A stretch of DNA of 64,000 nucleotides, from assembly GCF_002161805.1 (NCBI RefSeq), contig NZ_NFIP01000006.1:1-64000 (forward strand), read 5' to 3'. Position numbers and translations under genes: made by a program. Each line of letters starts with the position of its first letter. The first letter of the stretch is position 1. Origin of the DNA: Collinsella sp. An307 (GTDB lineage Bacteria > Actinomycetota > Coriobacteriia > Coriobacteriales > Coriobacteriaceae). Positions 15,130-23,289 of the stretch are shown piece after piece. The notes under the pieces are model-generated. The model was not told where the DNA came from and searched no databases. It saw only the letters and a list, made by a program, of their open reading frames with translations.

Positions 15130-16965
15130 CTAATCCACCTCCCGGGCGCTCGTGATGCGCCAGCTCACAGACCGTTCGTAGTCCGCCCACATGCGCGCGT
15201 AAAGACCGCCCGCCGCTAGGAGCTCCTCGTGCGTCCCTTGCTCAACCACGCGCCCCGCGTCGAGCACCACGATTTTGTCGGCTTCGCGCACAGTGGAGAG
15301 CCTGTGGGCAATCATGAGGACCGTGCGAGGCTCACCGTTGCGACCGCGGGCGAGGCGCTTGAACGCTGTCTGGATCTTGACCTCGTTCTCCGGGTCGGCA
15401 AAAGCCGTCGCCTCATCGAGCACCACTACCGGCGCGTTCTTCAAAATGGCGCGTGCGATCATGAGACGCTGCACCTCACCTCCCGAGAGGTGAGCGCCGC
15501 CTGTGCCCACAAGGGTATCGACGCCGTTAGGCAGCTTCTCCAGAATATCGCCGCACTGAGCGGCCTCGAGTGCTTCGAGTGCCTCGCCGCGGGTAGCGTC
15601 CGGACGGGCAGCGCGAACGTTTTCGAGCACCGTCTGTTTAAACGGGCGATTTGCCTGGAAGACAAAAGCAACACGGTCCATGAGCTCGGCAGGGTCCATG
15701 TCCCGCACGTCCGCACCACCAAGCTCCACGCGCCCCGAGTCAACGTCCCAGAAACGCGGAACGAGGCTCGCCGCCGTGGTCTTACCGCCGCCGGAAGGGC
15801 CCACGAGCGCTACCGTGGAGCCGGCAGGCACCTCAAAGCTCACATGGTCGAGCGCCGGCGCCTCCGCTCCCTCGTAGGTGAAGGTAACGTCCTCGAAGCG
15901 GACGGCGTTGCCCTGGGGCATGCGAGGATTCACGGGTGCCGAGATGACAGGCGCGGCGAGCACCTCTTCCACGCGCGTCACCGCGTCTGCCGCCGACTGA
16001 AACGCCTCGGACATGAACATCACGCGCGTGACGGCGGTAGGAACCACGGCTGAAAAGATTGCGTAGAAGGCGAAATTAGCGACAAAGCGCGCAACGTCGC
16101 CCTCGCCAGGCGCTAGCAGAATCGCCGCGGGCACCAAAAAGATCGCGACGCCGTTTAGGACGGTAAGCGAGAGCGACTGTGGGGTCTGGCACCACTTGAC
16201 TGCATAGTCCTGCGCGAGCCGCGTGAACTCGTCTATGGCGTCGTGGAACGCGCGGAAACTGTAAACCGTCTGCTGGAAGACCTTGACCACGGGGATGCCG
16301 CGCACATACTCCGTACCCGTCTTGTTCATCTTGACGAGCGACTCCATGTAGCGCGTCATGAAGTCCATACCGCGCCCGCCCATCATGTAAAAGAGGCAGG
16401 CAAGCGACACGATCACCGATATCATGCACGCAAGTCCAAGGCGCCAGTCGAAGACGAAAAACAGGGCTATCATCCCAACGATCATGGCCACAGACCCGGC
16501 CGTGTCCGGGAGCTTGTGGGCGAGCAGGCCCTCGGTCTCGGCGGCGCAGCCGTCCACGACGCGGCGAAGCGCGCCGCTTGCGTGGGTATCGAAGTAACCC
16601 AGGCTCGCATGCATAAGGTGGTCCGTGGTGCGCTTGCGCATGTTGGACGCGCAGCGGAATGCCGCAAGGTGCGTGCACATGAGACCGGCAAAGTAGAGCA
16701 GGATGCTCGCGCCCGAAAGCCCGAACGCCCACCAGCCATACACAGCGATTCCCGTTGCAGCGCCCCAGTCGGGTGCGACTGCGATGAGATCACGCGCTAC
16801 GAACCAAACACAGATGTACGGCCCAAAGCTCACGAGCATCGAAACCGCCGAAAGAGCGCAACCCAGATACGTGAGCGCGCGGCGAGAGCCGGCGAAAGCA
16901 AGCAGGCGCCCCACGGCGCCCTTGCCACGGGCACCGCCCTCTGCCGCCGAGCGTGAATCAGACAT
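15130..16965 (-). CDS. ABC transporter, fused permease-ATPase (YbtP/IrtA-like half)
   Basis: A 611-residue half-transporter with six predicted membrane helices (about 25-320) and an ATPase domain: Walker A GPSGGGKTT, signature LSGGEVQRL, Walker B VVVLDEATAFADPENE. The DEATAFADPENE block is characteristic of siderophore-type exporters/importers of the YbtP/IrtA group. The start at 16965 has GGGAGG upstream; the first 18 codons of the longer frame lack support. It is the first gene of a two-gene operon divergent from the AraC regulator (88-base shared promoter region), next to a ferrochelatase gene. Confidence 0.83.
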   Translation of the reverse strand: MSDSRSAAEGGARGKGAVGRLLAFAGSRRALTYLGCALSAVSMLVSFGPYICVWFVARDLIAVAPDWGAATGIAVYGWWAFGLSGASILLYFAGLMCTHLAAFRCASNMRKRTTDHLMHASLGYFDTHASGALRRVVDGCAAETEGLLAHKLPDTAGSVAMIVGMIALFFVFDWRLGLACMISVIVSLACLFYMMGGRGMDFMTRYMESLVKMNKTGTEYVRGIPVVKVFQQTVYSFRAFHDAIDEFTRLAQDYAVKWCQTPQSLSLTVLNGVAIFLVPAAILLAPGEGDVARFVANFAFYAIFSAVVPTAVTRVMFMSEAFQSAADAVTRVEEVLAAPVISAPVNPRMPQGNAVRFEDVTFTYEGAEAPALDHVSFEVPAGSTVALVGPSGGGKTTAASLVPRFWDVDSGRVELGGADVRDMDPAELMDRVAFVFQANRPFKQTVLENVRAARPDATRGEALEALEAAQCGDILEKLPNGVDTLVGTGGAHLSGGEVQRLMIARAILKNAPVVVLDEATAFADPENEVKIQTAFKRLARGRNGEPRTVLMIAHRLSTVREADKIVVLDAGRVVEQGTHEELLAAGGLYARMWADYERSVSWRITSAREVD

Positions 16966-17053
16966 ATCATCCTCCCTGTCCGTTGAGGCCTTGATTGGCA
17001 GCACCCCGCAACGTATCATGTGATGAGCAGAAAGTTAGTATTAGTTAACTCAT

Positions 17054-18088
17054 ATGAGACAACCTCTCATGAAAGGCGGACGAATCTTCAAGATGACGGG
17101 CGCAGGAAGCATTTCCCGTGAGCTGGTTGCTCTCTTTGAGCCTCAGGTCGAGCAGCTTGGCATACGCCTGGAACGAAGGGGCGGCATCTGGACGGGCTTT
17201 GCCGCGGGTGGCAAAGCGCAGGGGTCGATGTGGCTCTGCACGCCTTCGCCGCACTGCCTTGTGCTCTGCCATGACGTAATTCCGCTCGAAGATATGCCGC
17301 TCTTTGAAGGATCCCTGGGCCCGTACGCCTGCGCCTGCACGATGGGCTTCGATGCCGTTGAGTGTTCTCGGGACTGCGGCCTTCCCGTCAGGTTCGTCGG
17401 CACCGAAAGCTGCAGGCAGCGGCCAGGAGACGAAGTCGCCACATTCGTGGAGCAGGGCCCACGCTCACTATCCAGCCGCCTTGTCGCCGGCCGTGTCTAC
17501 CGCTCCCGCTCCATCATCATGTTGCCCGAGCTCTTTGATGAGCTGGAGCGCCGGTACTCAGGGGAATTCAGCAAGCTTTTCCCTGCGTTCGGTAAACGCT
17601 GGGGGACCAGCTCTGAGCTCGCAATCCGCGATGCTCTTGATGCCATCCCCACGCACCCGCCAACTCATCCCGGCAGCGAATTGGGGCTCCTCTCGACCGT
17701 CACTTCATTGCTGGCATCGCTCGTGACAGACGGGACAGGCGCTTGCCAGGATACGGAGGACCTCGCACGCCGTGCAGAAAGGCTCATAGCCTCTGCAATC
17801 GAGGTGAACGGAGTGCCGCCCTCTGTCGACGACCTTACAAACGCGCTCTACATAAGCCGGTCACGACTCTGCGATGCGTTCAAGCGCTCGACTGGCCATA
17901 GCATAGGCGCATACGCGCGGAAGCTGAGGATGGCACGGGCGTGCCGCCTCCTTGAAGGCGGTGGGCTCTCCATAGCGGAGGTTGCCGCGACCTTGGGCTA
18001 CCCGAGCCCATCGGCATTCTGTCATGCCTTTGCCTCTGCCATGGGGCTCTCTCCCCGCAAATGGGTCGAACTACAACAGAGACGTTAG
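17054..18088 (+). CDS. AraC-family transcriptional regulator
   Basis: A 344-residue protein. The C-terminal about 100 residues hold the double helix-turn-helix of AraC/XylS proteins: SVDDLTNALYISRSRLCDAF, then GLSIAEVAATLGYPSPSAFCHAF and the closing GLSPRKW. The N-terminal about 230 residues have several Cys residues and no recognisable sugar cupin. It is divergent from the YbtPQ-like transporter, as YbtA is in Yersinia, and probably controls it in response to siderophore or iron. The start is uncertain: no strong ribosome site precedes 17054, and ATGs at 17069 and 17093 are alternatives. It overlaps the convergent acetyltransferase gene by four bases. Confidence 0.82.
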   Translation: MRQPLMKGGRIFKMTGAGSISRELVALFEPQVEQLGIRLERRGGIWTGFAAGGKAQGSMWLCTPSPHCLVLCHDVIPLEDMPLFEGSLGPYACACTMGFDAVECSRDCGLPVRFVGTESCRQRPGDEVATFVEQGPRSLSSRLVAGRVYRSRSIIMLPELFDELERRYSGEFSKLFPAFGKRWGTSSELAIRDALDAIPTHPPTHPGSELGLLSTVTSLLASLVTDGTGACQDTEDLARRAERLIASAIEVNGVPPSVDDLTNALYISRSRLCDAFKRSTGHSIGAYARKLRMARACRLLEGGGLSIAEVAATLGYPSPSAFCHAFASAMGLSPRKWVELQQRR

Positions 18089-18555
18089 AGGCGAAGCAGC
18101 ATGAGCGCCTCCTCGTCGTCGCCACCTTCCTCTACAAAACCTAGGCGCTGGTACAGATGGATGGCGCGGTTGGCACGCTGGGCAGAAAGCGAAACGGCAG
18201 GAAAGCCTGACTCGCGCAGGCGCTCGATCAGCCCACGCAGCAGTTGTGTCCCCACGCCCCGGCCGCGCCATTGGGGCCAGAGGGCGATGGCGATCTCGGG
18301 CACGCCCTCATAGAGAAAGCCGCAGCTATGGATCAGGCGCGCCCATGAGGCGCCGACTATCTCGCCATCAACCTCGGCCACAACGCCAATATCCCCCGCG
18401 CGCTTACCAAAGTCCTCAACATACGCACGGAATTCCGGCTTGTTGAGGATGCTCCGCGGAAAGGGCTCCTGCCCCTCGGGGACAAAGATCGACTCATAGA
18501 GAATGTCATCGAGCAGCGGTATCTCTTCCTCTGCGATATCTCGAATCTGCACCAT
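18085..18555 (-). CDS. GNAT-family N-acetyltransferase
   Basis: A 156-residue protein with a single GNAT domain. Motif A, WRGRGVGTQLLRGLI (about residues 95-109), binds the acetyl-CoA pyrophosphate, and SLSAQRANRAIHLYQRLGF is the usual motif B. The N-terminal IRDIAEEEIPLLDDILYES is the typical first strand and helix. The substrate is unknown. It is divergent from cysE and convergent with the AraC gene. Confidence 0.88.
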   Translation of the reverse strand: MVQIRDIAEEEIPLLDDILYESIFVPEGQEPFPRSILNKPEFRAYVEDFGKRAGDIGVVAEVDGEIVGASWARLIHSCGFLYEGVPEIAIALWPQWRGRGVGTQLLRGLIERLRESGFPAVSLSAQRANRAIHLYQRLGFVEEGGDDEEALMLLRL

Positions 18556-18699
18556 AGCCCACCTCTTCTGCGCACCTGAGCGTTACGACTCGTGCTAAAT
18601 CCTAGTAATCCTATAGACATTTGCACGACGCACCTCTACCATACTGGCATCGACGCGTGGCGCGCAAGCTCGCCGCGCATCCCAGAGGGGAGTCTCACC

Positions 18700-19470
18700 A
18701 TGAGCTTCATCGCAACCGTCCGCGAGGATATCGCCACCGTTAAGCGCAACGACCCCGCAGCCCAGAGCGCGTTTACCATCTTCATCTCTTACCCCGGCCT
18801 GCATGCCAAATGGATGCACACGCCAGAGAACTGGCTCTGGCGCCACGGCCTGCGCGGCCCGGCCCGCGTCCTCAGCCAAATCACCCGCTTCTTCACGGGC
18901 GTGGAGATTCACCCCGCGGCGCAGATCGGCCGGCGCTTCTTTATCGACCACGCCATGGGTGTCGTCATCGGCGAGACCACCATCGTTGGCGACGACTGCG
19001 TGCTCTACCAGGGTGTCACCTTGGGCGGCACCGGCAACGAGGACGGCAAGCGCCACCCCACCCTCGGCAACAACGTCGTAGTGGGAAGCGGCGCCAAGGT
19101 GCTCGGCAACATCCACATTGGCGATAACGTGCGCATTGGCGGCAACTCCGTCGTGGTGAAGGACGTCCCCGCCAACTCCACGGTGGTGGGCATCCCCGGG
19201 CGCGTCGTGCGCCGTAACGGCTGCCGCGTGCTCACCGAGCGCTACGATGCGAAGAGCCGCCACGAGAGCATGCCCGACCCGGTGCGCGAGGCGCATGCGT
19301 GGAACCGCGAGAAGATCAACGACAACGCACGGCGCATCCGCCAGCTTGAGGAGCAGGTCGAGGTGCTTACCTGCATGCTCGAGCGCCGCGGTGTCCCGGT
19401 GCGCGTCGATGCGTCTGCAGAAGACGGCCCGACGCCGTGCGACAACGAGGTTTCCGCCAGCGGCAGATAG
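18700..19470 (+). CDS. cysE: serine O-acetyltransferase
   Basis: A 256-residue enzyme that makes O-acetylserine, the acceptor for sulfide in cysteine synthesis. The short form lacks the long N-terminal domain of the E. coli enzyme. Family motifs are [21 protein letters not shown] with the catalytic His, [15 protein letters not shown] and the left-handed beta-helix repeats through [18 protein letters not shown]. After residue about 200 there is a charged coiled extension of 55 residues. The start at 18700 has GAGGGGAG upstream. It is probably a single-gene unit. Confidence 0.92.
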   Translation: MSFIATVREDIATVKRNDPAAQSAFTIFISYPGLHAKWMHTPENWLWRHGLRGPARVLSQITRFFTGVEIHPAAQIGRRFFIDHAMGVVIGETTIVGDDCVLYQGVTLGGTGNEDGKRHPTLGNNVVVGSGAKVLGNIHIGDNVRIGGNSVVVKDVPANSTVVGIPGRVVRRNGCRVLTERYDAKSRHESMPDPVREAHAWNREKINDNARRIRQLEEQVEVLTCMLERRGVPVRVDASAEDGPTPCDNEVSASGR

Positions 19471-19534
19471 GTCGAACGAGTCGCGCGAAGCCGTATAATG
19501 TTGACGTTATGACCCCGATAGTCAAAGGAGCCGT

Positions 19535-20371
19535 ATGGCACGTCTTTCCGTCGACTACTTCTCCGCGGCGCTCATGCGCACGACCACCCTCGACGTCATC
19601 CTCCCCATCGACAACACGGGCGAGGCGTACGGCGCCGACTACGAGCGCAGGCATGACGCATCTGCCTGGGACCGGCGCGACTACCCCCGCACCAAGGGGC
19701 CGTTCAAGACGCTCTATCTTTTGCACGGTATCACCGGCAACCACACCGACCTCATCTCCGAGACGCGCATCCGCGCCTGGGCCGAGGAGCGTCGCATCGC
19801 GGTGGTCATGCCGTCCGGCTACAACGCCTTCTACCTCGACCACCCCGAGACGCACAACTACTACGGCCGCTTTGTGGGCGAGGAGCTCCTCGACGTGACG
19901 CGGAGCATGTTCCCGCTCTCCGACCGGCGCGAGGATACGTTCATCGGCGGCGTCTCCATGGGCGCGTACGGTGCGATGCGCAACGGCCTTAAGTACTGCG
20001 AGAACTTTGGGTCAATCATCTCGCTCTCCACGGCCATGGTCATCGACGGGTTTGACCAGATTATCTCCGACGGCCTCTTCTTCTTGGAGCGCTCCTACCT
20101 CGAATCGATTTTTGGCGATCTCAACCAGGTCGTCGGCTCCGATAAGGACCCGGCACGCCTTGCCGCCGACCTCGTCTACTGCGACCGGCCGCGCCCGCGC
20201 GTCTTTATGGCGTGCGGCAACGAGGACCCGCTCGCGAGCGCGAACCGCATGCTCGCCGAGCGGCTTCGTGGCACCGGCCTCGACGTAACCTATCATGAAC
20301 TTCACGGTGGGCACGACTGGAACCTGTGGAACCAGGCGCTGCCCCAAGCTATGGATTGGCTGCCCCGCTAA
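19535..20371 (+). CDS. esterase D / tributyrin esterase-like hydrolase
   Basis: A 278-residue alpha/beta hydrolase of the esterase D family, which includes S-formylglutathione hydrolases and EstA tributyrin esterases. The oxyanion/HG motif is LYLLHGITGNHTD, the nucleophile elbow is GVSMG, and the acid and histidine lie in GNEDPL and HGGHDW. No signal peptide, so cytoplasmic. AAAGGAG precedes the ATG. A paralogue follows after 41 bases, suggesting an operon of two diverged acyl esterases. Confidence 0.87.
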   Translation: MARLSVDYFSAALMRTTTLDVILPIDNTGEAYGADYERRHDASAWDRRDYPRTKGPFKTLYLLHGITGNHTDLISETRIRAWAEERRIAVVMPSGYNAFYLDHPETHNYYGRFVGEELLDVTRSMFPLSDRREDTFIGGVSMGAYGAMRNGLKYCENFGSIISLSTAMVIDGFDQIISDGLFFLERSYLESIFGDLNQVVGSDKDPARLAADLVYCDRPRPRVFMACGNEDPLASANRMLAERLRGTGLDVTYHELHGGHDWNLWNQALPQAMDWLPR

Positions 20372-20412
20372 GTGGCTTGCCGCCGACGCACCATGCGGTA
20401 AGGAGGAATACC

Positions 20413-21300
20413 GTGGCACTGCTCCGAGTCGACTTCTATTCCCGTTACCTTCAGCGCAACGTCGTCCTGACGGCCGTCATTCCGGTCGACAAGATGGACG
20501 GCGACAAGCTCGCCAAACGCCGCCAAGGCCCGTACCGCACGGTCTACCTCCTGCACGGCCTCTTTGGCCGCGACTATGACTGGATCGACAAGACGCACGT
20601 GGTCCAAACGGCCGAGGCGCGCGATGTTGCCATCATCATGCCCTCGGGCGAGGACGGCCTGTACCTCGACAAACCCGAGATCAACGAGTGGCATGGGAAG
20701 TTCATCTCGGAGGAGCTCGTAGAGATCACGCGGCGTCTCTTCCCCTTATCGCGCAAGCGCGAGGATACTGCGCTCGCCGGCATCTCCATCGGCGCGTACA
20801 CCGCGCTTATCAACGGCCTTTTGCGCCCCGACCGCTTTGGGTCGATCGTGGCGCTCTCGGGCGCGTTCATGCGCGACCGCGTGCTCGACGCCGTTGAGTC
20901 GCACTCGCCGCGCAAGCGCAAGTACTACGAGCGGTTCTTTGGCGACCTCGATACGGTCATTGGCTCGGAGAAGGACTACGTTGCCCTGATCGACCGCTTC
21001 CGCAACGACCCCGACCTGCCCAAGCCGCGCTTCTACGGCGCATGCGGCAAATCGGACAACCTGTGCAACGCAAACCGCGAGGTCGTGCGCCTGCTCGAGG
21101 ACGCCAATTTTGACGTGACCTACTGGGAGCCCGGCATCGGCGGGCACGAGTGGCCGTTCTGGAACGCATGGATCGACTGCGCTCTCGACTGGTTTGCGCC
21201 CGGCCCGCTGCGCCCCTCCTCCGCCGGCGGCGACTACACGGCGCTCACCGAGCTGCGTCCGCCCGACGAGGGCAAGGGTATTCCCATGAACCAGGACTAG
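20413..21300 (+). CDS. esterase D / tributyrin esterase-like hydrolase, paralogue
   Basis: A 295-residue paralogue of the preceding gene with the same order of motifs: VYLLHGLFGRDYDW, the elbow GISIG, the acid region GACGKSDNL and the histidine in GIGGHEWPFW. The start codon is GTG at 20413, fixed by AAGGAGG eight bases upstream. The C-terminal 35 residues extend beyond the catalytic fold. Substrate unknown; acetylated sugars or short acyl esters are usual. It ends at a strong bidirectional terminator (21312-21350). Confidence 0.86.
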   Translation: MALLRVDFYSRYLQRNVVLTAVIPVDKMDGDKLAKRRQGPYRTVYLLHGLFGRDYDWIDKTHVVQTAEARDVAIIMPSGEDGLYLDKPEINEWHGKFISEELVEITRRLFPLSRKREDTALAGISIGAYTALINGLLRPDRFGSIVALSGAFMRDRVLDAVESHSPRKRKYYERFFGDLDTVIGSEKDYVALIDRFRNDPDLPKPRFYGACGKSDNLCNANREVVRLLEDANFDVTYWEPGIGGHEWPFWNAWIDCALDWFAPGPLRPSSAGGDYTALTELRPPDEGKGIPMNQD

Positions 21301-21311
21301 CGCCCCTATAC

Positions 21312-21350
21312 AAAACGGGGAGGGCCGTTCAGGTTAGCCCTCCCCGTTTT
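21312..21350. terminator. bidirectional terminator
   Basis: AAAACGGGGAGGGC and GCCCTCCCCGTTTT form a perfect 14-base stem with an 11-base loop. T-runs arise on both strands. It separates the esterase operon from the convergent ABC exporter operon. Confidence 0.9.
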
Positions 21351-21369
21351 GCTGTCTGTCGTTCGAATC

Positions 21370-23289
21370 CTACGCAAACTGGCTCTGGTAGAGCTCCGCG
21401 TAGGACCCGCCGAGCGCGAGCAGCTCCTCATGCGTGCCCTGCTCGATGATGTTGCCGTGATCCATCACCAGGATAAGGTCGGCGTCCACGATGGTGGAGA
21501 GCCGGTGCGCGATCACAAAACTCGTGCGGCCCTGCGTGAGCGCCTCCATGGCCTGCACAATCGAGCGCTCGGTACGCGTGTCCACGCTCGAGGTCGCCTC
21601 GTCGAGGATGAGGATCGCGGGGTTTGCGAGTAGCACGCGCGCGATGGTCAAGAGCTGGCGCTGACCCTGGCTGATGTTCTCCGCGTCGTTCTCCAGCTTG
21701 GTGTCGTAACCCTGTGGCATCGTACGGACGAAGAAGTCCACCTGCGCGGTCTTTGCCGCCTGGATGATCTCCTCGCGCGAGGCACCCGGCGCGCCGTAGG
21801 CGATGTTCTCGGCAATAGTGCCCTCGCGCAGCCAAGCGTCCTGCAGCACCATGCCAAAGTGGCCGCGCAGCTCGGAGCGCGTCATAGCGTGCGTGTCGAC
21901 CCCATCGAGCGTGATACGTCCGCCGTCGATCTCGTAGAAGCGCATGAGCAGATTGATGAGGGTGGTCTTGCCGGCGCCCGTGGCGCCCACGATGGCAACC
22001 TTCTGCCCGGGCTCCGCCGTGAAGTTCACGTCCGTCATGAGCGGGCGGTCGGGGTCGTAACCAAAGCGCACATGTTCAAAGGCCACGCGACCCTGCACCG
22101 GCTCCACCACGTGGGCGGGCGTGGCCGGGTCAGGCTCGATCTCGGGCTCGTCGAGCACGCCAAAGACGCGCTCCACCGCAGCAAGCGCGCTCTGGAGCTG
22201 GTTCACCGTGAGCGAGAACTGCGTGAGCGGCTCGGAGGCGGTGTTGACGTACTGGAAAAACGCCTGCAAGGTACCGATGGTAAGGCCGCCCGCCATAAGG
22301 ATGCCCGTGCCCATGAGCGCAAGCACCACCTGCGAGAGGCGCACGAGGCAGCGCACCATGGGCGCCACGACGTTGGTGACAAAGTCGGTACGGCGCATGG
22401 TGTCGGCGAGCTGCTGGGTCGCCTCGTGGATGCGCGCGGAGCTCGCCTCCTCCTGGTTGAACGCCTTGATGACAATACGGCCGGAGTACGCCTCCTCCAC
22501 ATGGCCGTTCAGAATACCGACGGCGCGCTGCTGCTCGGCGGCGAGCACGAGCGTACGCTTGGCCACAAGGCGCGTGCCGGTAATGGCAATGAGGGCAAAG
22601 CAGAGGAACACAAGCGAGAGCGTAAGGTTCAGGCGCACCATCATGATGGCGGCACCAGTAACCGAACCCACCGCCATGAGCATGGAGAGCAATCCGCGCT
22701 GCAGCACCTCGGAAACCTTGTCGAGGTCGTTGGTCGCGCGGCTCATGACATCGCCCGGCTTGTGAGCGTCGTAGAACTTAAGCGGCAGCACGTTGAGCTT
22801 GGCGGCAATGCGGCAACGCAGGCGCAGGTTCAGCCGCTCGGCAAAGCTTGCCATGGTGAAGCTCTGGACGGTATAGAACGCCCAGGCAACAGTCCAGATG
22901 CCCACAAACGTTGCGAGCTCGATGCCGCCCGTCGTCCACGAGATGGTAAAGATCTCGCCGCGGGCGTGCGCCTCTTGGATGTTTGCCCACAGAAGGTCAA
23001 TCAGGTGCGCACTGTAGGCAGGCGCCGAGATCTGGGCGATGGTGTAGCAGATGACGCACACGACCACCACGGCGAAGCGCCAGTGCTCGCCGCGGGACTC
23101 GCGCCAAAGGCGGGCGATCACAGCACGAGCGTCCTTGGGAACCTCGAGCTCCTGCTCACTCTTAGGCTCAGGCGCGCCCGAGCGAGCGGGCTCGTGCGGG
23201 TCGGCAAAGCGCGCCGGCGACGCGGCGCCACCCTCGGCGGCAACTTCGTTTTCGTTGACCACGCGTAGATCCTTCTTCTCCTCTGTCAT
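21370..23289 (-). CDS. heterodimeric ABC multidrug exporter subunit (catalytic half)
   Basis: A 639-residue half-exporter with a hydrophilic N-terminal tail of about 70 residues, six membrane helices and an ATPase domain. Walker A is GATGAGKTT, the signature is ISQGQRQ, Walker B is ILILDEATSSVD with the catalytic Glu, and the switch is IAHRLST. The altered signature (ISQGQ in place of LSGGQ) is typical of one partner in EfrAB/LmrCD/TM287-288 heterodimers. It starts inside the stop of the partner gene (ATGA). The pair lies downstream of a MarR repressor, as multidrug exporters often do. Confidence 0.86.
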   Translation of the reverse strand: MTEEKKDLRVVNENEVAAEGGAASPARFADPHEPARSGAPEPKSEQELEVPKDARAVIARLWRESRGEHWRFAVVVVCVICYTIAQISAPAYSAHLIDLLWANIQEAHARGEIFTISWTTGGIELATFVGIWTVAWAFYTVQSFTMASFAERLNLRLRCRIAAKLNVLPLKFYDAHKPGDVMSRATNDLDKVSEVLQRGLLSMLMAVGSVTGAAIMMVRLNLTLSLVFLCFALIAITGTRLVAKRTLVLAAEQQRAVGILNGHVEEAYSGRIVIKAFNQEEASSARIHEATQQLADTMRRTDFVTNVVAPMVRCLVRLSQVVLALMGTGILMAGGLTIGTLQAFFQYVNTASEPLTQFSLTVNQLQSALAAVERVFGVLDEPEIEPDPATPAHVVEPVQGRVAFEHVRFGYDPDRPLMTDVNFTAEPGQKVAIVGATGAGKTTLINLLMRFYEIDGGRITLDGVDTHAMTRSELRGHFGMVLQDAWLREGTIAENIAYGAPGASREEIIQAAKTAQVDFFVRTMPQGYDTKLENDAENISQGQRQLLTIARVLLANPAILILDEATSSVDTRTERSIVQAMEALTQGRTSFVIAHRLSTIVDADLILVMDHGNIIEQGTHEELLALGGSYAELYQSQFA

